The notes under the pieces are model-generated. The model did no database searches and had not been told where the DNA came from. It saw only the letters and a program-made list of their open reading frames with translations. From NCBI GenBank assembly GCA_963763495.1, contig CAVXOY010000021.1, positions 179,495-243,494 on the forward strand: DNA of 64,000 nt. The letters are read 5' to 3'. The position numbers and the translations under genes were made by a program. Within the stretch, counting starts at the first letter, position 1; every line of letters starts with the position of its first letter. This document shows positions 47,533 to 58,155 of the stretch, one piece after another. The DNA is from DAOUEO01 sp963763495. GTDB taxonomy: Bacteria; Chloroflexota; Dehalococcoidia; DSTF01; JALHUB01.

Positions 47533-48816
47533 ATGAGGACATCCCCTTCCCGCTACATGGTACTAGCAGCAATAGCACTGCTTACCGCAGCTCTAGGGTC
47601 AGGCTCGCCCAGCACCACCCATGCCGACAACCGCTTACGTTGCGCCGACGCAGCTTGATCACCTACATCATAAACGGCGCCTACTACGACAGCGGCGTCA
47701 CCCTCACAGAGGACGTAGACCGCCAGACCCGACGTACGTCAACATCAAGATCAGCGACCAGAGCCTTCTTGCGGACGGGGTGGCAGGTGAAGATAGACAA
47801 CGAAGTGATGCTGATAAACGACCTCATCGACGGTGGTGCGGATACCCTCCACCACCCGACACCATGGTGGTCTACCGCGGCTCAGGCCGGCACCTCGGTC
47901 TGCAGCCACGGATCGTGGACGCAGTCGTCAAGGGTCCCTCGGTCACCGTCGACATCTGGGCGAAAGGAGTCACAGACTCCCTACGGCCTCGGCTCCTTCG
48001 AGGTGGACTTGACCTTCCCACCCGAGGTAGAGTTCTGAACAGTGTCGCTCTTGACAGAGTGGCTGAGCCAGCACCGGCCGCACTGACGTCTGGTGTGACG
48101 GCCCCGTGAAGAATAGGCAACACCTGGAAACTGGGGTGCTGGACGGTGGGAGCCACTCCCGCCGGGCCCACCGGTGACGGCAAGATCGCCAGAGTGATCG
48201 TGTGGCCGTCGCCGCCGCCGGGGCAGGCCGTCACCGTCAGCCTGAGTGGTAGCACGCTGACCAATCCCTCCGGACAGGTAATCTCCGGCACTCCCCAGAA
48301 CATGTCCTTCAAGTGCCATATCCTGTCCCGACGCCAACGTCGACGGGTGGGTCAACATCCTCGACGTCCTCGATACCGCCCGCCAGATGGGGCGACCGCG
48401 GCAAAGACTGCGGCGTCACCCTGTCGTCAGCCGCCACCAGCAGCCAGACGACGCTTGAGATCAACGACCAGAGCCTCGCCTGGTGGAACCCAATTCCTCC
48501 CGCCTGCGCTGTCCCCAGCACGAACCGGCCTAACACGATCGCCGTCGACGGCGAGATAATGACCGCCGGCGCGTTCACCGAGCGGCAGCCCCGATACCGT
48601 GAGCGTGCACCCGCGGCCGTAATAGCACCACGTCGCCAAGTCTCATCTCGCCGGCGCCCCCGTGTATCTGACACCCTCTCAGTGGGACGGCAACTCACGA
48701 CGGCAAGAACGGCTACACGCCGACACGCGACGTGAATCGACGACACTCATGTCAACATTCTGGACACGCTAGATAATCGCCCGAGCGTTGGAACGGAGCC
48801 AATGCAGTGCCCGTAG
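47533..48816 (+). CDS. Secreted protein with repeated NDQSL-type beta domain and dockerin-like motifs, frameshifted
   Basis: ATG 47533 behind AAAGGAGG; signal peptide MRTSPSRYMVLAAIALLTAA. Two copies of a small beta domain are visible: ISDQSLLADG...VKIDNEVMLINDLIDGGADT, and INDQSL...IAVDGEIMTAGAF. Between them is a cohesin-like strand set (VTVDIWAKGV, YGLGSFEVDLTFPPEVEF, GNTWKLGCWTVGATPAGPTG, DGKIARVIVW) and a dockerin-like DANVDGWVNILDVLDTARQM. The end reads HVNILDTLDNRPSVG. More than eight shifts. The N(D)xxxL...IDxExM repeat resembles short domains of phage tail and surface proteins. Function unknown. Confidence 0.55.
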
Positions 48817-48913
48817 TAGGGCTGGCTCGCTCGCGTACGAGGTGGTACAGTACTGCGCAGCAGGCAGGTTCGCGCTGCGCTGTCACCGGCGTCGAATAAG
48901 GAGTAGATCGAAT

Positions 48914-49954
48914 AATGACAAAGTACAGGCTCTCAGCCTTCTTCGGCCTTCTGGTGGCGTTCTCCGCCCTGGTCGCGTTGCCGCCGGTCTCCTTCCCCGC
49001 GGGGCGGGTGAACAAAGCCACCGCCCAGAGCCTTGAGCTCTTGCTCGACGCTGACGTCGTCGAACGGCGCGCCTTGCGCCACCATTGACTCCGAGATAAC
49101 CGTGAAGCCGGGGCAGCCGTTCCAGGTGGCTCTATGTCTACAAGGGCCTCACAGCGCCGGTGGCCGTCTTCCAGTTCAATCTCTATCTACGACGACACCA
49201 TCATCAGCGCTCCTGAGGTGGCCCTTGAAGGCGTCGCCCTGGATGACAACCCCGACGTCAACGCCGGAACAACGTCTTGGGGCGACAGTCTGGGCGAGGG
49301 CTGGACCTGCAACATTCTCGACATGGGCCTGCAGCCGGTCGGCGACAACGACGCTGAGACCGGCCCCGGCCACGGCCTGGCTCAGATAAACTGCTGGACG
49401 CTCGACCGGCAGCACCACTCTCGGTGACAACGAGGACTCCGGTGTTCTCGCCGTCGTGTCCTTTAACGGCGCTCCGGACAACACCGGCGCCACCAACCAT
49501 TGAGATCGCCGACGTCGATACTGGGCACGGTGATGAAGCGACAGAGCTTGGGAGCTGCAATCCCGACGATCGGCGTCGAGATGGCCTGCCGCAGCGCTAC
49601 CATCAACGTATCGGGGGAGACGATACCGGCCGACCAGTGGCCGACTGCCACTCCCGCCAGCGGCGAGACAAGGAGGGCCTACTCCCCTCCGGAGAGCTAC
49701 AGTTGACGGCTGCGCCGACTCGCCGGCACCTCAGAGTTGACGCCGAGCGCCGGTCAGCCGACTGCGAACGGCCACCGTCTCACCCGGCGAAGACCGCCGC
49801 GGCCACTAAGGCGGCTGCCGGAGCCGCCGCCGAGAATGAAGAGGACGGCGAGGACGGAGACAACGGCTGGCTCCTGCCGGTCGTCATCGCCGCCGCCGCC
49901 GTCGTTGCTATTGGGGGAGCGTCGCTCGCCTTCTATCTCCGGCGACGGGGATAG
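48914..49954 (+). CDS. CLDDNPDANAG-domain surface protein with C-terminal membrane helix, frameshifted
   Basis: ATG 48914, signal peptide MTKYRLSAFFGLLVAFSALV. Motif domain: NGAPCATIDSEITVKPGQPF, APVAVFQFN, IYDDTIISAPEVALEGVALD, DNPDVNAGTTSWGDSLGEGW, TCN, TGPGHGLAQINCW, TLGDNEDSGVLAVVSFNG, ELGSCNPD. The C-terminus has an Ala/Lys then Glu/Asp-rich spacer, a helix (WLLPVVIAAAAVVAIGGASL) and RRRG. No PxTG motif is visible here. Frame is restored after about five shifts. Confidence 0.6.
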
Positions 49955-50112
49955 GAGATCCGTCCAGTCCGATACCGCTGACCCTACCGAGGGCCTCCGC
50001 CGCGCGCGGCCGCAGTCTGGGTGCGCCCGCCGCCGGGACAACGCCGGAAGCGCGCGAACCGCCGTCTGAACCTGCCCAACACAACATAAATAAGGGTATT
50101 TCCCTATCCCCG

Positions 50113-50141
50113 TTAACCTTTTGGGGACTTGCGCGTTCTAA
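50113..50141 (+). promoter_or_regulatory. GTTAACC-type promoter
   Basis: TTAACC (50113-50118), 17 bases, TTCTAA (50136-50141). The GTTAACCTTTT start and GCG before the -10 match 57849-57877 and 59617-59645, suggesting a common sigma factor or regulator. Confidence 0.5.
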
Positions 50142-50243
50142 GAGCGTGCGGTATTGTAACGGTTAAGCCTGTTGATAGTATGGGCTTGGTTGTCTTTGCC
50201 TGCAGCCCCGGCGGTTGCACGGTGTTCACAGGGAGGTAGCAGT

Positions 50244-52143
50244 ATGTCGCGATGGATTTGGGGCCTGCTGGCCATATCCGCAGTCATTGCCGCTGTTGTG
50301 CTGGCGATTGCCCGACCCGGTGGCTCCGGCAGCCATGAATCGCTTGCCCACATCTATCACGCCACGCCGGCGGACACGGGCACGCCGACGGAGCGCCGGT
50401 AATGCACCTCGAGATCGACGCGATCAAGGACGGCAGCACCTGGTGCAACCCGGTCGATACCCTGCGCCAGGCGTACGCCGTAGGCGCCACTACGAGGTCG
50501 CCGTCTGCCTCGACCAGCCCGCCCGACGCCGTCAGGGCCCTCACTTTCACTCACTTACGACGACACGCTGAACAACTGCGTCGACGACGATGTGCAGACT
50601 GCCCGGCGCGGACCAACTGTGCTGGACGACAACCCGGACGCCAACGACGGCGCTACTCTGGGCAGCGGCGTCCCCACCAGCCCCTGACCTGGGCGTCGGC
50701 TGGGACTGCAACGCCTTCGGCCTGTCAGCCCAGCTGCGACACTGACCGCACCACAGGACCCGGCGCCGGTAAGGCCAGGCTAGACTGTCTGGACATCGAC
50801 CGGCCCCTACACCTCACCGATCGGGCGACGTCGTCGTTCCCCCTAGCCGTCGTCACGTTCGACGTCCTCGCCCAGGGGATCGACACTATGGACCTATCAG
50901 CGTGGTTCTCGGTGGCGCGGAGCGCACTGAGATCGGAAGCTGCAACCCATCGATAGGCATCGACATACCCTGCTACGGCATCACGGATCTGAAGGACATC
51001 ACCCAGACGCCGACAGCGACCAACACGCCGACGCCGACCAACACGCCGACGATCACGCCGACCCCAACTATTACGCCGACGCCGACTATCACGCCGACGC
51101 CGACCGACACGCCGGTGGCGACAGCCACATTCACACCGACGCCGACGAACACAGCCACGCCTACCCGAACGCCGACGGCGACGCAACACACCGACGAATA
51201 CGCCCACACCCTGGGCCTACATCGACAAGAACATCAGCAACGGCGACGGAGCCCTGTGACCCCGACGCCATCGACGACGAGACGACTGAGATAGTGGGCA
51301 CCGACCACTCGCTCGCTATCTGCGTCGGCAACCTCTCCACCAGGTCCACAGTTTCGAGCGCGCTGATCACCTACGATGACTCTCTCGACGAGTGCACGGA
51401 GATCGAGTGCGACGAGGAAGGCTGCCTGGACGACAGCCCCGACGCCAACGCCGGCGACACCATCTGGGGCGACGGCCTGGGCGACGACTGGGACTGCACC
51501 ATCCAGGCTCTGGCCGGCGACTACCAGGCCAGCCAGTTCCTCGAGCCGATGCGAGCCGGTGTGCGACCTCACCGAGGGAGAGCCCGGCCCCAGACATGGG
51601 ACGAGGCCTGGATCAGCTGCCACGCCGACGGCGAGATCGCAGCCTCGACGCTCGGCGACGACGAGACCTACGGCGCACTGGCAGTGCTTAACGCTGAACG
51701 TCGCCGGCGCCGGTACGGACTACGTAGAGCATCGACGAGCTCTGGGTCTACGGTGACGACATGGCAGCAATCGGGTCGTGCGGCGTGAGCCCGTCGGACC
51801 TCGAGCGCCGCCACGCTACCGGCCCCAGGCTTCGAGATGCCCTGCGTAGGCGCCATCGACCACAAGCAGTCGGGCGACGAGCACAAGCGCGCGACCAAGA
51901 CGCCGACACCGAAGCCGACGAACACGGCCACCGCCGGTGCCGCCTACCAAGGCGCCGACTGTGCCACCACCGCCACCCACGGCTACTCCGATGGGCGGCC
52001 CAGGCCCGGCGATTGTCGCGCCCGCCACCGGTAGCGGCGGCCCGGCCAGCGGTCTCACCTGGGCGATCTGGCTGGCAGCCGGCGTCGTCGGGGCAGCCGC
52101 GGCAGGAGGGTTCTACTACCGCTACGCTAAGAGAACACGCTAA
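50244..52143 (+). CDS. Two-domain CLDDNPDANAG surface protein with APATG-type sorting signal, frameshifted
   Basis: ATG 50244 behind GGGAGG. N-terminal membrane/signal segment MSRWIWGLLAISAVIAAVVL. Domain 1: WCNPVDT, YEVAVCLDQPPDAVRAFTF, YDDTLNNC, LDDNPDANDGAT, GVGWDCNAF, GPYTSPIGD. Then a long Thr/Pro linker (TPTNTPTITPTPTITPTPT) whose frame shift leads to TPWAYIDKN. Domain 2: DSLDECTEIECDEEGCLDDS, PDANAGDTIWGDGLGDDWDC, LGDDETYGALAVL. The end reads AIVAPATGSGG, a membrane helix (LTWAIWLAAGVVGAAAAGGF) and YRYAKRTR: the layout of a sortase signal with APATG in place of LPXTG. About eight shifts. Confidence 0.65.
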
Positions 52144-52165
52144 CCAACCGCGATAGAGCGTAACC

Positions 52166-52204
52166 AAGGCGGCGGGTCTTTGAAGACCCGCCGCCTTTCC
52201 TTTT
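52166..52204 (+). terminator. Terminator after the two-domain surface gene
   Basis: A 15-bp stem AAGGCGGCGGGTCTT / AAGACCCGCCGCCTT with a two-base loop, then TCCTTTT. Nearly identical to 53417-53454. Confidence 0.8.
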
Positions 52205-52247
52205 CCCCTTCTCATGGCCCGCCATTCCAAGAAAGACCAGCGCCACC

Positions 52248-52276
52248 TTGCGATCACCCAAGAGGTGCGCTATTCT
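52248..52276 (+). promoter_or_regulatory. Promoter of the first MPRHLLGLF gene
   Basis: TTGCGA (52248-52253), 17 bases, TATTCT (52271-52276). The same element with TATCGT lies at 53502-53530, and the leader from there to the start codon is conserved, including GCGCTGCTCAATCTTCACAG. Confidence 0.55.
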
Positions 52277-52361
52277 TCTCTTGAGCCTGCCGCCTCGGCG
52301 GACCTCGATTTCACAGGAACGCGGCCCGCGCGCTGCTCAATCTTCACAGGGAGGTGAACCA

Positions 52362-53394
52362 ATGCCACGCCACCTACTCGGCCTGTTCGCCATAGCAGCG
52401 ATCGCCGCCGCCGTCGTGCTGGCCATCGCCCGACCCGGCGCCTTGTCAAACGACGGGTCCTTCGCCCAACCGGCCGCCGCCGTCGCCGACGCCGAGCCAT
52501 CCGCCACGCCCTGGGCCTACATCGATAAGGTCAACAACGGCGAGGGTTGGTGCGACCCTGACGCACATCGACAACGAGACGACGGAGTACGTGGGCGACA
52601 GCCACCAGCTCGCGATCTGCATGGGCAACCTGCCGGAGCCGGTTTACGGCTTCATACTCGTACCTCTCCTATGACGTCGAGCTTGACCAGTGCGTCGAGG
52701 AGTCCTGTAGCCGACGACGAGCTGCCTGGACGACAACCCCGACGCCAACGCCGGCGTGACCGTTTGGGGCGACGGCCTAGGCGAAGACTGGGATTGCTCG
52801 GGCTTCAGGCCCAACGGGATCCCGACCCGATGTGCACCTACTACACCGAGCGGCCCGCCCGAGCTACCGTACATATGGTGCGAAGCCGAAGAAGGGGCCA
52901 CCTACACCCTCGGCGACGACGAGGCCTGGGGCGCGCTGGCTGTCATTGACTTCGAGCGTGATAGCCGCCGGCACCGACAACGTCGACATCGAATCGCTTT
53001 CGGTCTGGGGCGAGGAAGCGTCTATCGGTGGTTGCCGAAGCCGCTCAAGCGGAGACAGATCGTCACTACGAGCGCGATGTCCAATCCCCTGCGAGGGCGC
53101 CGTCGACCACAAGCGGCCGGCGACGAGCACAAGCGCGCCGACCAAGACGCCGACGCCGGAGCCGACGTCCACGGCCAACGCCGGTCACCGCCCACCGAAG
53201 CGCCGACTGTGCCACCACCGCCACCGGCCACGGCTACCCCGATTGGCGGCGCCGGCCCGGCGATTGTCGCGCCCGCCACCGGCAGCGGCCCCACGGCGGG
53301 AGGCGCTCCCTGGGCGATCTGGCTGGCAGCCGGCGGCGTCGGGGCAGCCGCGGCAGGAGGGTTCTACTACCGCTACGCTAAGAGGACACGCTAA
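52362..53394 (+). CDS. CLDDNPDANAG surface protein with APATG-type sorting signal, frameshifted
   Basis: ATG 52362 behind GGGAGGT. N-terminus MPRHLLGLFAIAAIAAAVVL, then ATPWAYIDKVNNGEGWCDPD. Domain marks: TTEYVGDSHQLAICMGNLPE, SYDVELDQCVEESC, LDDNPDANAGVTVWGDGLGE, DWDCSG, TYTLGDDEAWGALAVIDFE, VIAAGTDNVDIESLSVWGEE. End: AIVAPATGSGPTAGG, then a helix (APWAIWLAAGGVGAAAAGGF) and YRYAKRTR. It shares leader, N-terminus and anchor with the next gene, so the two are recent paralogues. About five shifts. Confidence 0.65.
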
Positions 53395-53416
53395 CCAACC
53401 GCGATAGAGCGTAACC

Positions 53417-53454
53417 AAGGCGGCGGGTCTTCAGAAGACCCGCCGCCTTTCTCT
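53417..53454 (+). terminator. Terminator after the second sorting-signal gene
   Basis: The 15-bp stem AAGGCGGCGGGTCTT / AAGACCCGCCGCCTT with loop CAG and trailing TCTCT; paralogous to 52166-52204. Confidence 0.75.
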
Positions 53455-53501
53455 ATCTCCCGACTAATGATCCACTTTCCCCAGAAAAGACCGGCGCCGC
53501 C

Positions 53502-53530
53502 TTGCGATCCTCTGCCGGGTGCGCTATCGT
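53502..53530 (+). promoter_or_regulatory. Promoter of the second MPRHLLGLF gene
   Basis: TTGCGA (53502-53507), 17 bases, TATCGT (53525-53530), followed by a conserved hairpin-forming leader (GCCGCTGAGGCGGC) and GGGAGGTGAACCAATG. Confidence 0.5.
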
Positions 53531-53617
53531 GTTTCTATGAGTCCGCCGCTGAGGCGGCCATCGATCCTGCAGGAACGCAGCCCGCGCGCTGCTCAATCTT
53601 CACAGGGAGGTGAACCA

Positions 53618-54729
53618 ATGCCACGCCACCTACTCGGCCTGTTCGCCGTAGCGGCGATCGCCGCGGCCGTCGCGCTGGCCATCGCCCGTCCCGGCGCCTT
53701 GTCAAACGACGGCTCATTCGCCCAACCGGCCGCCGCCGTCGCCGACGCCGAGCCAACCGCCACGCCCTGGGCCTACATCGACAAGGTCAACAACGGCGAG
53801 GGTTGGTGCGACCCCGACCGCATCGATTCAACAACAACCGAATACGTCGGCGACTCCCACCAGCTCGCCGTCTGCGTGGGCAACCTGCCGGCGGCCGTCT
53901 ACGCCTTCCACCTCGCAATCAACTACGACGGCGCCCTCGATAGGTGCATCGAGGAGGAGTGCATCCTCGACGATGCCGGCCTGAGCGCCCAGCGTACCCT
54001 GGTTGACGGTGAAGGCTGCCTCGATGACAACCCCGACGCCAACGCCGGCGACACCGTCTGGGGCGACGGCCTGGGCGACGGCTGGAACTGTTCCTTCCTG
54101 AACGGTGATAGCCTGGCAGCCTCGGAGATCATTATCACTGGTTCCGGACGAGCCGGTCTGCGACGCTCCCGATCACGCTGCCAGCCACCGGACGGCGCTT
54201 ATCAGTTGCTATGGCCCTGGGCGAGCTCACCGCTGCCACCAACGGGTCATCCTTCACCCTCGGTGATGACGAGGAGTGGGGCGCGCTGGCGGTGCTCGAC
54301 CTGAGTGTCATCGGCGTCGGCACCGACAACGTCGAGATCGAGTACCTGGATGTCGATGGCTCTCGACGGCACCATAGGCTACTGCTCCGAACATTGAAGA
54401 ACTCAGCGCCGCATTTCCTGCCCAGGACGAGATGCCCTGCATGGGCGCCACCGACATCAAGAAGCAACAGCCGCCGCTCGACGCCCACTCCGACGGATGA
54501 GCCGACGGCCACGGCCACCCGCGTGCCGCCCACCGTACCGCCGACTGTGCCGCCGCCACCACCGGCCACGCCCACCCCATTCGGCGGCGCCGGCCCGCTG
54601 GTCGTCCCGCCGGTCACCGGCAGCGGCCCCACGACGGCAGGCGCTCCCTGGGCGATCTGGCTGGCAGCCGGTGCCGTCGGGGCAGCCACTGCCATGGGAG
54701 GGCTCTACCTCCGCCGCAAGACACGATAG
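53618..54729 (+). CDS. CLDDNPDANAG surface protein with PPVTG-type sorting signal, frameshifted
   Basis: ATG 53618. The first 165 residues are in one frame: MPRHLLGLFAVAAIAAAVAL, WAYIDKVNNGEGWCDPDRID, SHQLAVCVGNLPAAVYAFHL, AINYDGALDRCIEEECILDD, EGCLDDNPDANAGDTVWGDG, WNCSFLNG. This is the cleanest example of the domain. After shifts: SSFTLGDDEEWGALAVLDLS and VGTDNVEIEYLDVDG. End: LVVPPVTGSGPTTAG, a helix (APWAIWLAAGAVGAATAMGG) and LYLRRKTR. Predicted to be exported and anchored by the sortases at 61.5-63.2 kb. Confidence 0.7.
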
Positions 54730-54753
54730 CGAACGAATACTCAGCGTCACTAG

Positions 54754-54787
54754 GGCGGCGGGCCTTTTCAGGCTCGCCGCCTTTCTT
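54754..54787 (+). terminator. Terminator after the PPVTG gene
   Basis: GGCGGCGGGCCT pairs with AGGCTCGCCGCC (one mismatch) with a short loop, followed by TTTCTTTG. Confidence 0.7.
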
Positions 54788-54852
54788 TGCGCTCAACCGG
54801 TGGCTGCCGGATACAGGCAGGAGTCCAAATGAAACTATTTTTCGCCGTACTG

Positions 54853-54881
54853 TTGACTTTGCGCCGTCTGATGCGTTATAC
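54853..54881 (+). promoter_or_regulatory. Promoter of the 55-kb surface gene
   Basis: TTGACT (54853-54858), 17 bases, TTATAC (54876-54881), again with GCG before the -10. A perfect inverted repeat, GGCTAGCGC-A-GCGCTAGCC, lies 16 bases downstream at 54897-54915 and may be an operator or a leader hairpin. Confidence 0.6.
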
Positions 54882-55062
54882 GTTAAAGCGCTGGTTGGCT
54901 AGCGCAGCGCTAGCCCTATACGTGTGAGTATCGTTTCCTAGAGCGTCCGTATGGCCTCTGTGTGCACATACCGGCGCGCCTCCTTGAGCGAGACGCCGGC
55001 CGGGGGAAACAGGAAGGGAGGCCTGTGAACGCACAAAAAGTCTGCCAGGAGGTAAGGGAAGT

Positions 55063-56109
55063 ATGAAACGCTGGCATTGGATCGCCATAGCTTTGTCGCC
55101 GCTGATGGTCACGGCGATACTGGTCGCCTCGCCACGGCTGGGCGGCGGCACCGAGCGGGCGCAGGCCCAAGCAAGGCCTGCTGCTTGAGTTGGACATGGA
55201 TATTACCGACGGCGGGCCCTGCGCCGACATAGATGACAGCGTGGTCCACGCTGTCGGCGACCGACTACGACGTCGGCATATGCCTCGGCGGCATGCAGCC
55301 GCTCTCGGTGTCGTTCGCGGTCAGCGTCTGCTACGACGACACGCTGAACAGGTCGGCCGACATGGCCTGCGCAACGGGCGACTGTCTGGACAGCGAACCC
55401 GGACGCCAACGCCGGCCACCACGTGGGGCTCGGGCAGCGGCTGGGACTGCTCCGGCTTGGACTTGATCTCCACCTTGGGCGATAAGAGACGCCATCAACG
55501 GCGAACGGGCAATGGCGAGGCTTACATAGGCTGCTGCAACCTCAGCGGCCCGTACACCTTCGGTGACAACGAGACCACCGGCTCGCTGGCCGTAGTCAGC
55601 TTCCACTGTCGTCGCCGGCGGCAGCGTCGATAGTCTCACCTTCGGCGAGCGTCGTTATCGGCGACAGTGGTGGAAGCCCATCTCGGCGCCTGCAACCCGC
55701 CCATCCCAGACATACCCTGAGATGACGTGCACCGGCGGCACCGACAACAAGGCAGGCACGCCACCGCCCACCGCAACGCGCACGAATACGCCGACGGCGA
55801 CGAGCACGCCTTGTCCAAACGGGATCTGCCCGACGTCAACGCCGACGCCGAAGGCCTGGACGAAGACGCCGACGCCGGTGCCCACCAACACAGCGGCGCC
55901 GCCGACAGAAGAGCCGACTTCACCAGCCACCACCACCTCCACCACCACCACCGAGCGGCGGGGGGCTGCCCCAGGTAGTGCCTCCGGCCACCGGCGAGGG
56001 CTCCAGCGCTGCCCCGTGGACAGGCACAGCGGTGTGGGTGCTGGTCGCGGCCGGCGCGCTCTCGCTATCGCTTGGCGGGCTTTGCCTCCGCCGGGCCAGG
56101 AATCGGTAG
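55063..56109 (+). CDS. CLDDNPDANAG surface protein with PPATG-type sorting signal, frameshifted
   Basis: ATG 55063 with AGGAGGTAAGG upstream. Signal peptide MKRWHWIAIALSPLMVTAIL. Domain: LLLELDMDITDGGPCADIDD, DYDVGICLGGMQPLSVSFAV, CYDDTLNRS, DCLDS.PDANAG, SGSGWDCSGL, GPYTFGDNETTGSLAVVSFH. The linker is Thr/Pro rich (TPCPNGICPTSTPTPKAW). End: LPQVVPPATGEGSSAAP, then a helix (AVWVLVAAGALSLSLGGLCL) and RRARNR. About six shifts. The most divergent anchor helix of the four TM-bearing substrates. Confidence 0.65.
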
Positions 56110-56288
56110 GGATTGCCGGTTGGGGAGACGGCGACGGCGCCGCTCCGCCAACCGTTGCGGCCGGGAATGGCCGTAGGGAACTTGACCCGGAGGTCATCCG
56201 CGCGGGAAAGCGGCTCGAAGAAGGTGACAGCACCGGCAAACGGATGACCCGGCAAACACAGGAACAATAATAAAGGGGGTGCAAAGCC

Positions 56289-57733
56289 GTGAAACGGATA
56301 AAGCTAGCTCTGGTCTTGGTGATACCGGTCGTGGCCCTGCTGCTGCTCGGTCGCAGCGTGCAGACACCTACGGCGGAGGCCAAGCCTACCGCAATAGTCA
56401 CAATCAACAGCACACTCTGTCTCACTCTGACGATAAGCCTTGACTGGGATAACAGTGCGGTCGTCGACGACGCCGACTCCGCGGTGGCCCTGAGCGCCTG
56501 CAACACCGGCCTCGCCGACGAGGGCACGATGGGAGACCTGGTAAGGATACTGGACGGCGACCCTGACAACCCGCAGCCGGAGGACTTCGCAGATATCGAC
56601 GTGGAAGGCGGGCAGATACACGAGACCGACGGCAAGATGTGGTTCATCGCCTTCGTCACCAACGACGAGCCGATCGGTTTCTACGCCGACGAGGGCTACT
56701 TCCCGCATCGCGGCACTGCCACTCCTCTGTGGTCCATGGCCTGCCGGGCTACGATTTCGAGGAGGAGGACTGCGACGACGACGGCGACCGCGGCGACGGC
56801 ATCGTTGCCGTCATGCTCCTGCCCGGCGACGGCGACCGCGGCGAATCCCTGCTTAGGGTCCGCCAGGGCGGCCTGGAGATCGAAGAGGCCTACACCATAG
56901 TCGGCGAGCCCTGGAACATCGAACTCGCCGCTACGGAGAGCACCATCCAGACCGGGGCCGTGACCTGCGAGATGTTCGACTCTCTGCCGACTTTTGTAGC
57001 GGTCCTGAACGCGCCGGAAACGACTGCCCTCAACGCCAAGGTTATGGACGACGACGGCACCGTGTTGACCGCCGCTCTAGTCGGTTATACGATCGACGAC
57101 CCTGACAAGGCGATCACGTCGTTGCCGCTGGTACCTACACTGGTAAGTGCCCTCGGCGTCGGCGCCCCCAACGTGCTTTGTGGCCAGACAGATACGGGAA
57201 CGGTGGAAATCACGGCCTCAATACTCAAGGCCGTGCCTGACGGGGGCCGACACTCGAACCGGGATCCCGCGAGAAGCACGACAGCGTAGAGGTTACCGTC
57301 GTCGGCCCGCCGGAGGACATGGTGCTTAGCGTCAGCCCGGCCAGCATCGTCTGCGACGGCGTGACCGGAGCAACCGTGTCCGCGGCTCTCACCGATGCCG
57401 ATGGTAACCCCGTCATCGACGGCAACCGCGTGCGCTTCGACGTGAAGACGCTGGCCACCGCCAACCCGACTGTAGCCACTTCGGTCGGCGGCGCCGCCAC
57501 AACCACGGTGACCCCTCTCTCTGACATAGCGAGAGGCGTGACAGTAAAGGCGACTCTCCTGTTGCCGGACCTCGACGATGGACGACGAGGAAATTCTAGT
57601 GACGGTGCTTGAGAAGAACATACTGGTGGAGTGCTCGGCGGCAGCGCCACCTGCGCCCGTTGCGCCGCCGGTTGCACCTAGCGCACCCGCCATCTCGCCG
57701 CCGCGAACCGGCGATGGAGGGTATCTGCCGTAG
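56289..57733 (+). CDS. Ig-like secreted protein ending PPRTGDGGYLP, frameshifted
   Basis: GTG 56289 behind AAAGGGGGTG. Signal peptide MKRIKLALVLVIPVVALLLL, ending TAEAKP. The N-terminal domain carries DWDNSAVVDDADSAVALSAC, MWFIAFVTNDEPIGFYADEG and EDCDDDGDRGDGIVAVMLLP. A Big_1/invasin-like Ig domain reads MVLSVSPASIVCDGVTGATV, SAALTDADGNPVIDGNRVRF. The end is a Pro/Ala linker and PPRTGDGGYLP, with no membrane helix after the PxTG motif. Three or four shifts. Related to the two tandem genes at 58.2 and 59.9 kb. Confidence 0.65.
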
Positions 57734-57759
57734 GGCAGAGCAACACAAACGAGTCTCTA

Positions 57760-57790
57760 CTGGGGGCTCTGGACTATTCAGAGCCCCCAG
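57760..57790 (+). terminator. Terminator after the first PPRTG gene
   Basis: A 12-bp stem CTGGGGGCTCTG / CAGAGCCCCCAG, loop GACTATT, repeated exactly at 59529-59559. Confidence 0.8.
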
Positions 57791-57848
57791 TGCTATTCTC
57801 AGCGCGAGGAGAAAAGGGATTTCTCTCCCAATTCCCTCAAAATAGCCG

Positions 57849-57877
57849 TTAACCTTTTCCCTCACCAGGCGTTATAC
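57849..57877 (+). promoter_or_regulatory. GTTAACC-type promoter, tandem copy 1
   Basis: TTAACC (57849-57854), 17 bases, TTATAC (57872-57877). The start codon lies about 270 bases further on, so the transcript has a long leader. Confidence 0.55.
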
Positions 57878-57879
57878 AG

Positions 57880-58155
57880 ACAAGTGCAGGTTTGCGCGCG
57901 GGCGCGCGCGGCTATAGTTGCGTCCGTCTGCGCGGTAGGCCTGCCCGCGGGAAGGATCCCCGCAGGGAGGCGGGAGAAGCAGAAAAGGAGGTGCCAGGAC
58001 GAGAAGAGTTCCGCTGCGCTGATGCCTTGCCTTCGGCGTCGTCGATAGTCTCGGCCGAGGGCGACGCAGAAGCAGACGCAACAAACGTATCGGGACAAGG
58101 AAGAGAGTTTCACGAAGAATAGGTAAGAAGCAACGAAACCAAGGAGGATTCTGAA
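57880..58155 (+). other. Long conserved leader before the PPRTG gene, copy 1
   Basis: GC-rich leader with a likely hairpin (GCGCGCGGGCGCGCGC near 57893-57908), then GCCTGCCCGCGGGAAGGATC and an internal AAAAGGAGGTG (57984-57994) not followed by a start codon, although a short frame could begin nearby. Copy 2 is at 59650-59923. The strict repeat suggests a structured 5' RNA or a small leader peptide. I could not match a known riboswitch. Confidence 0.4.

Noticed and set aside
57880..58155. A cyclic di-GMP (GEMM) riboswitch in the duplicated leader
   Set aside because: The leader is GC-rich and structured, but the conserved GEMM core sequences are not present.
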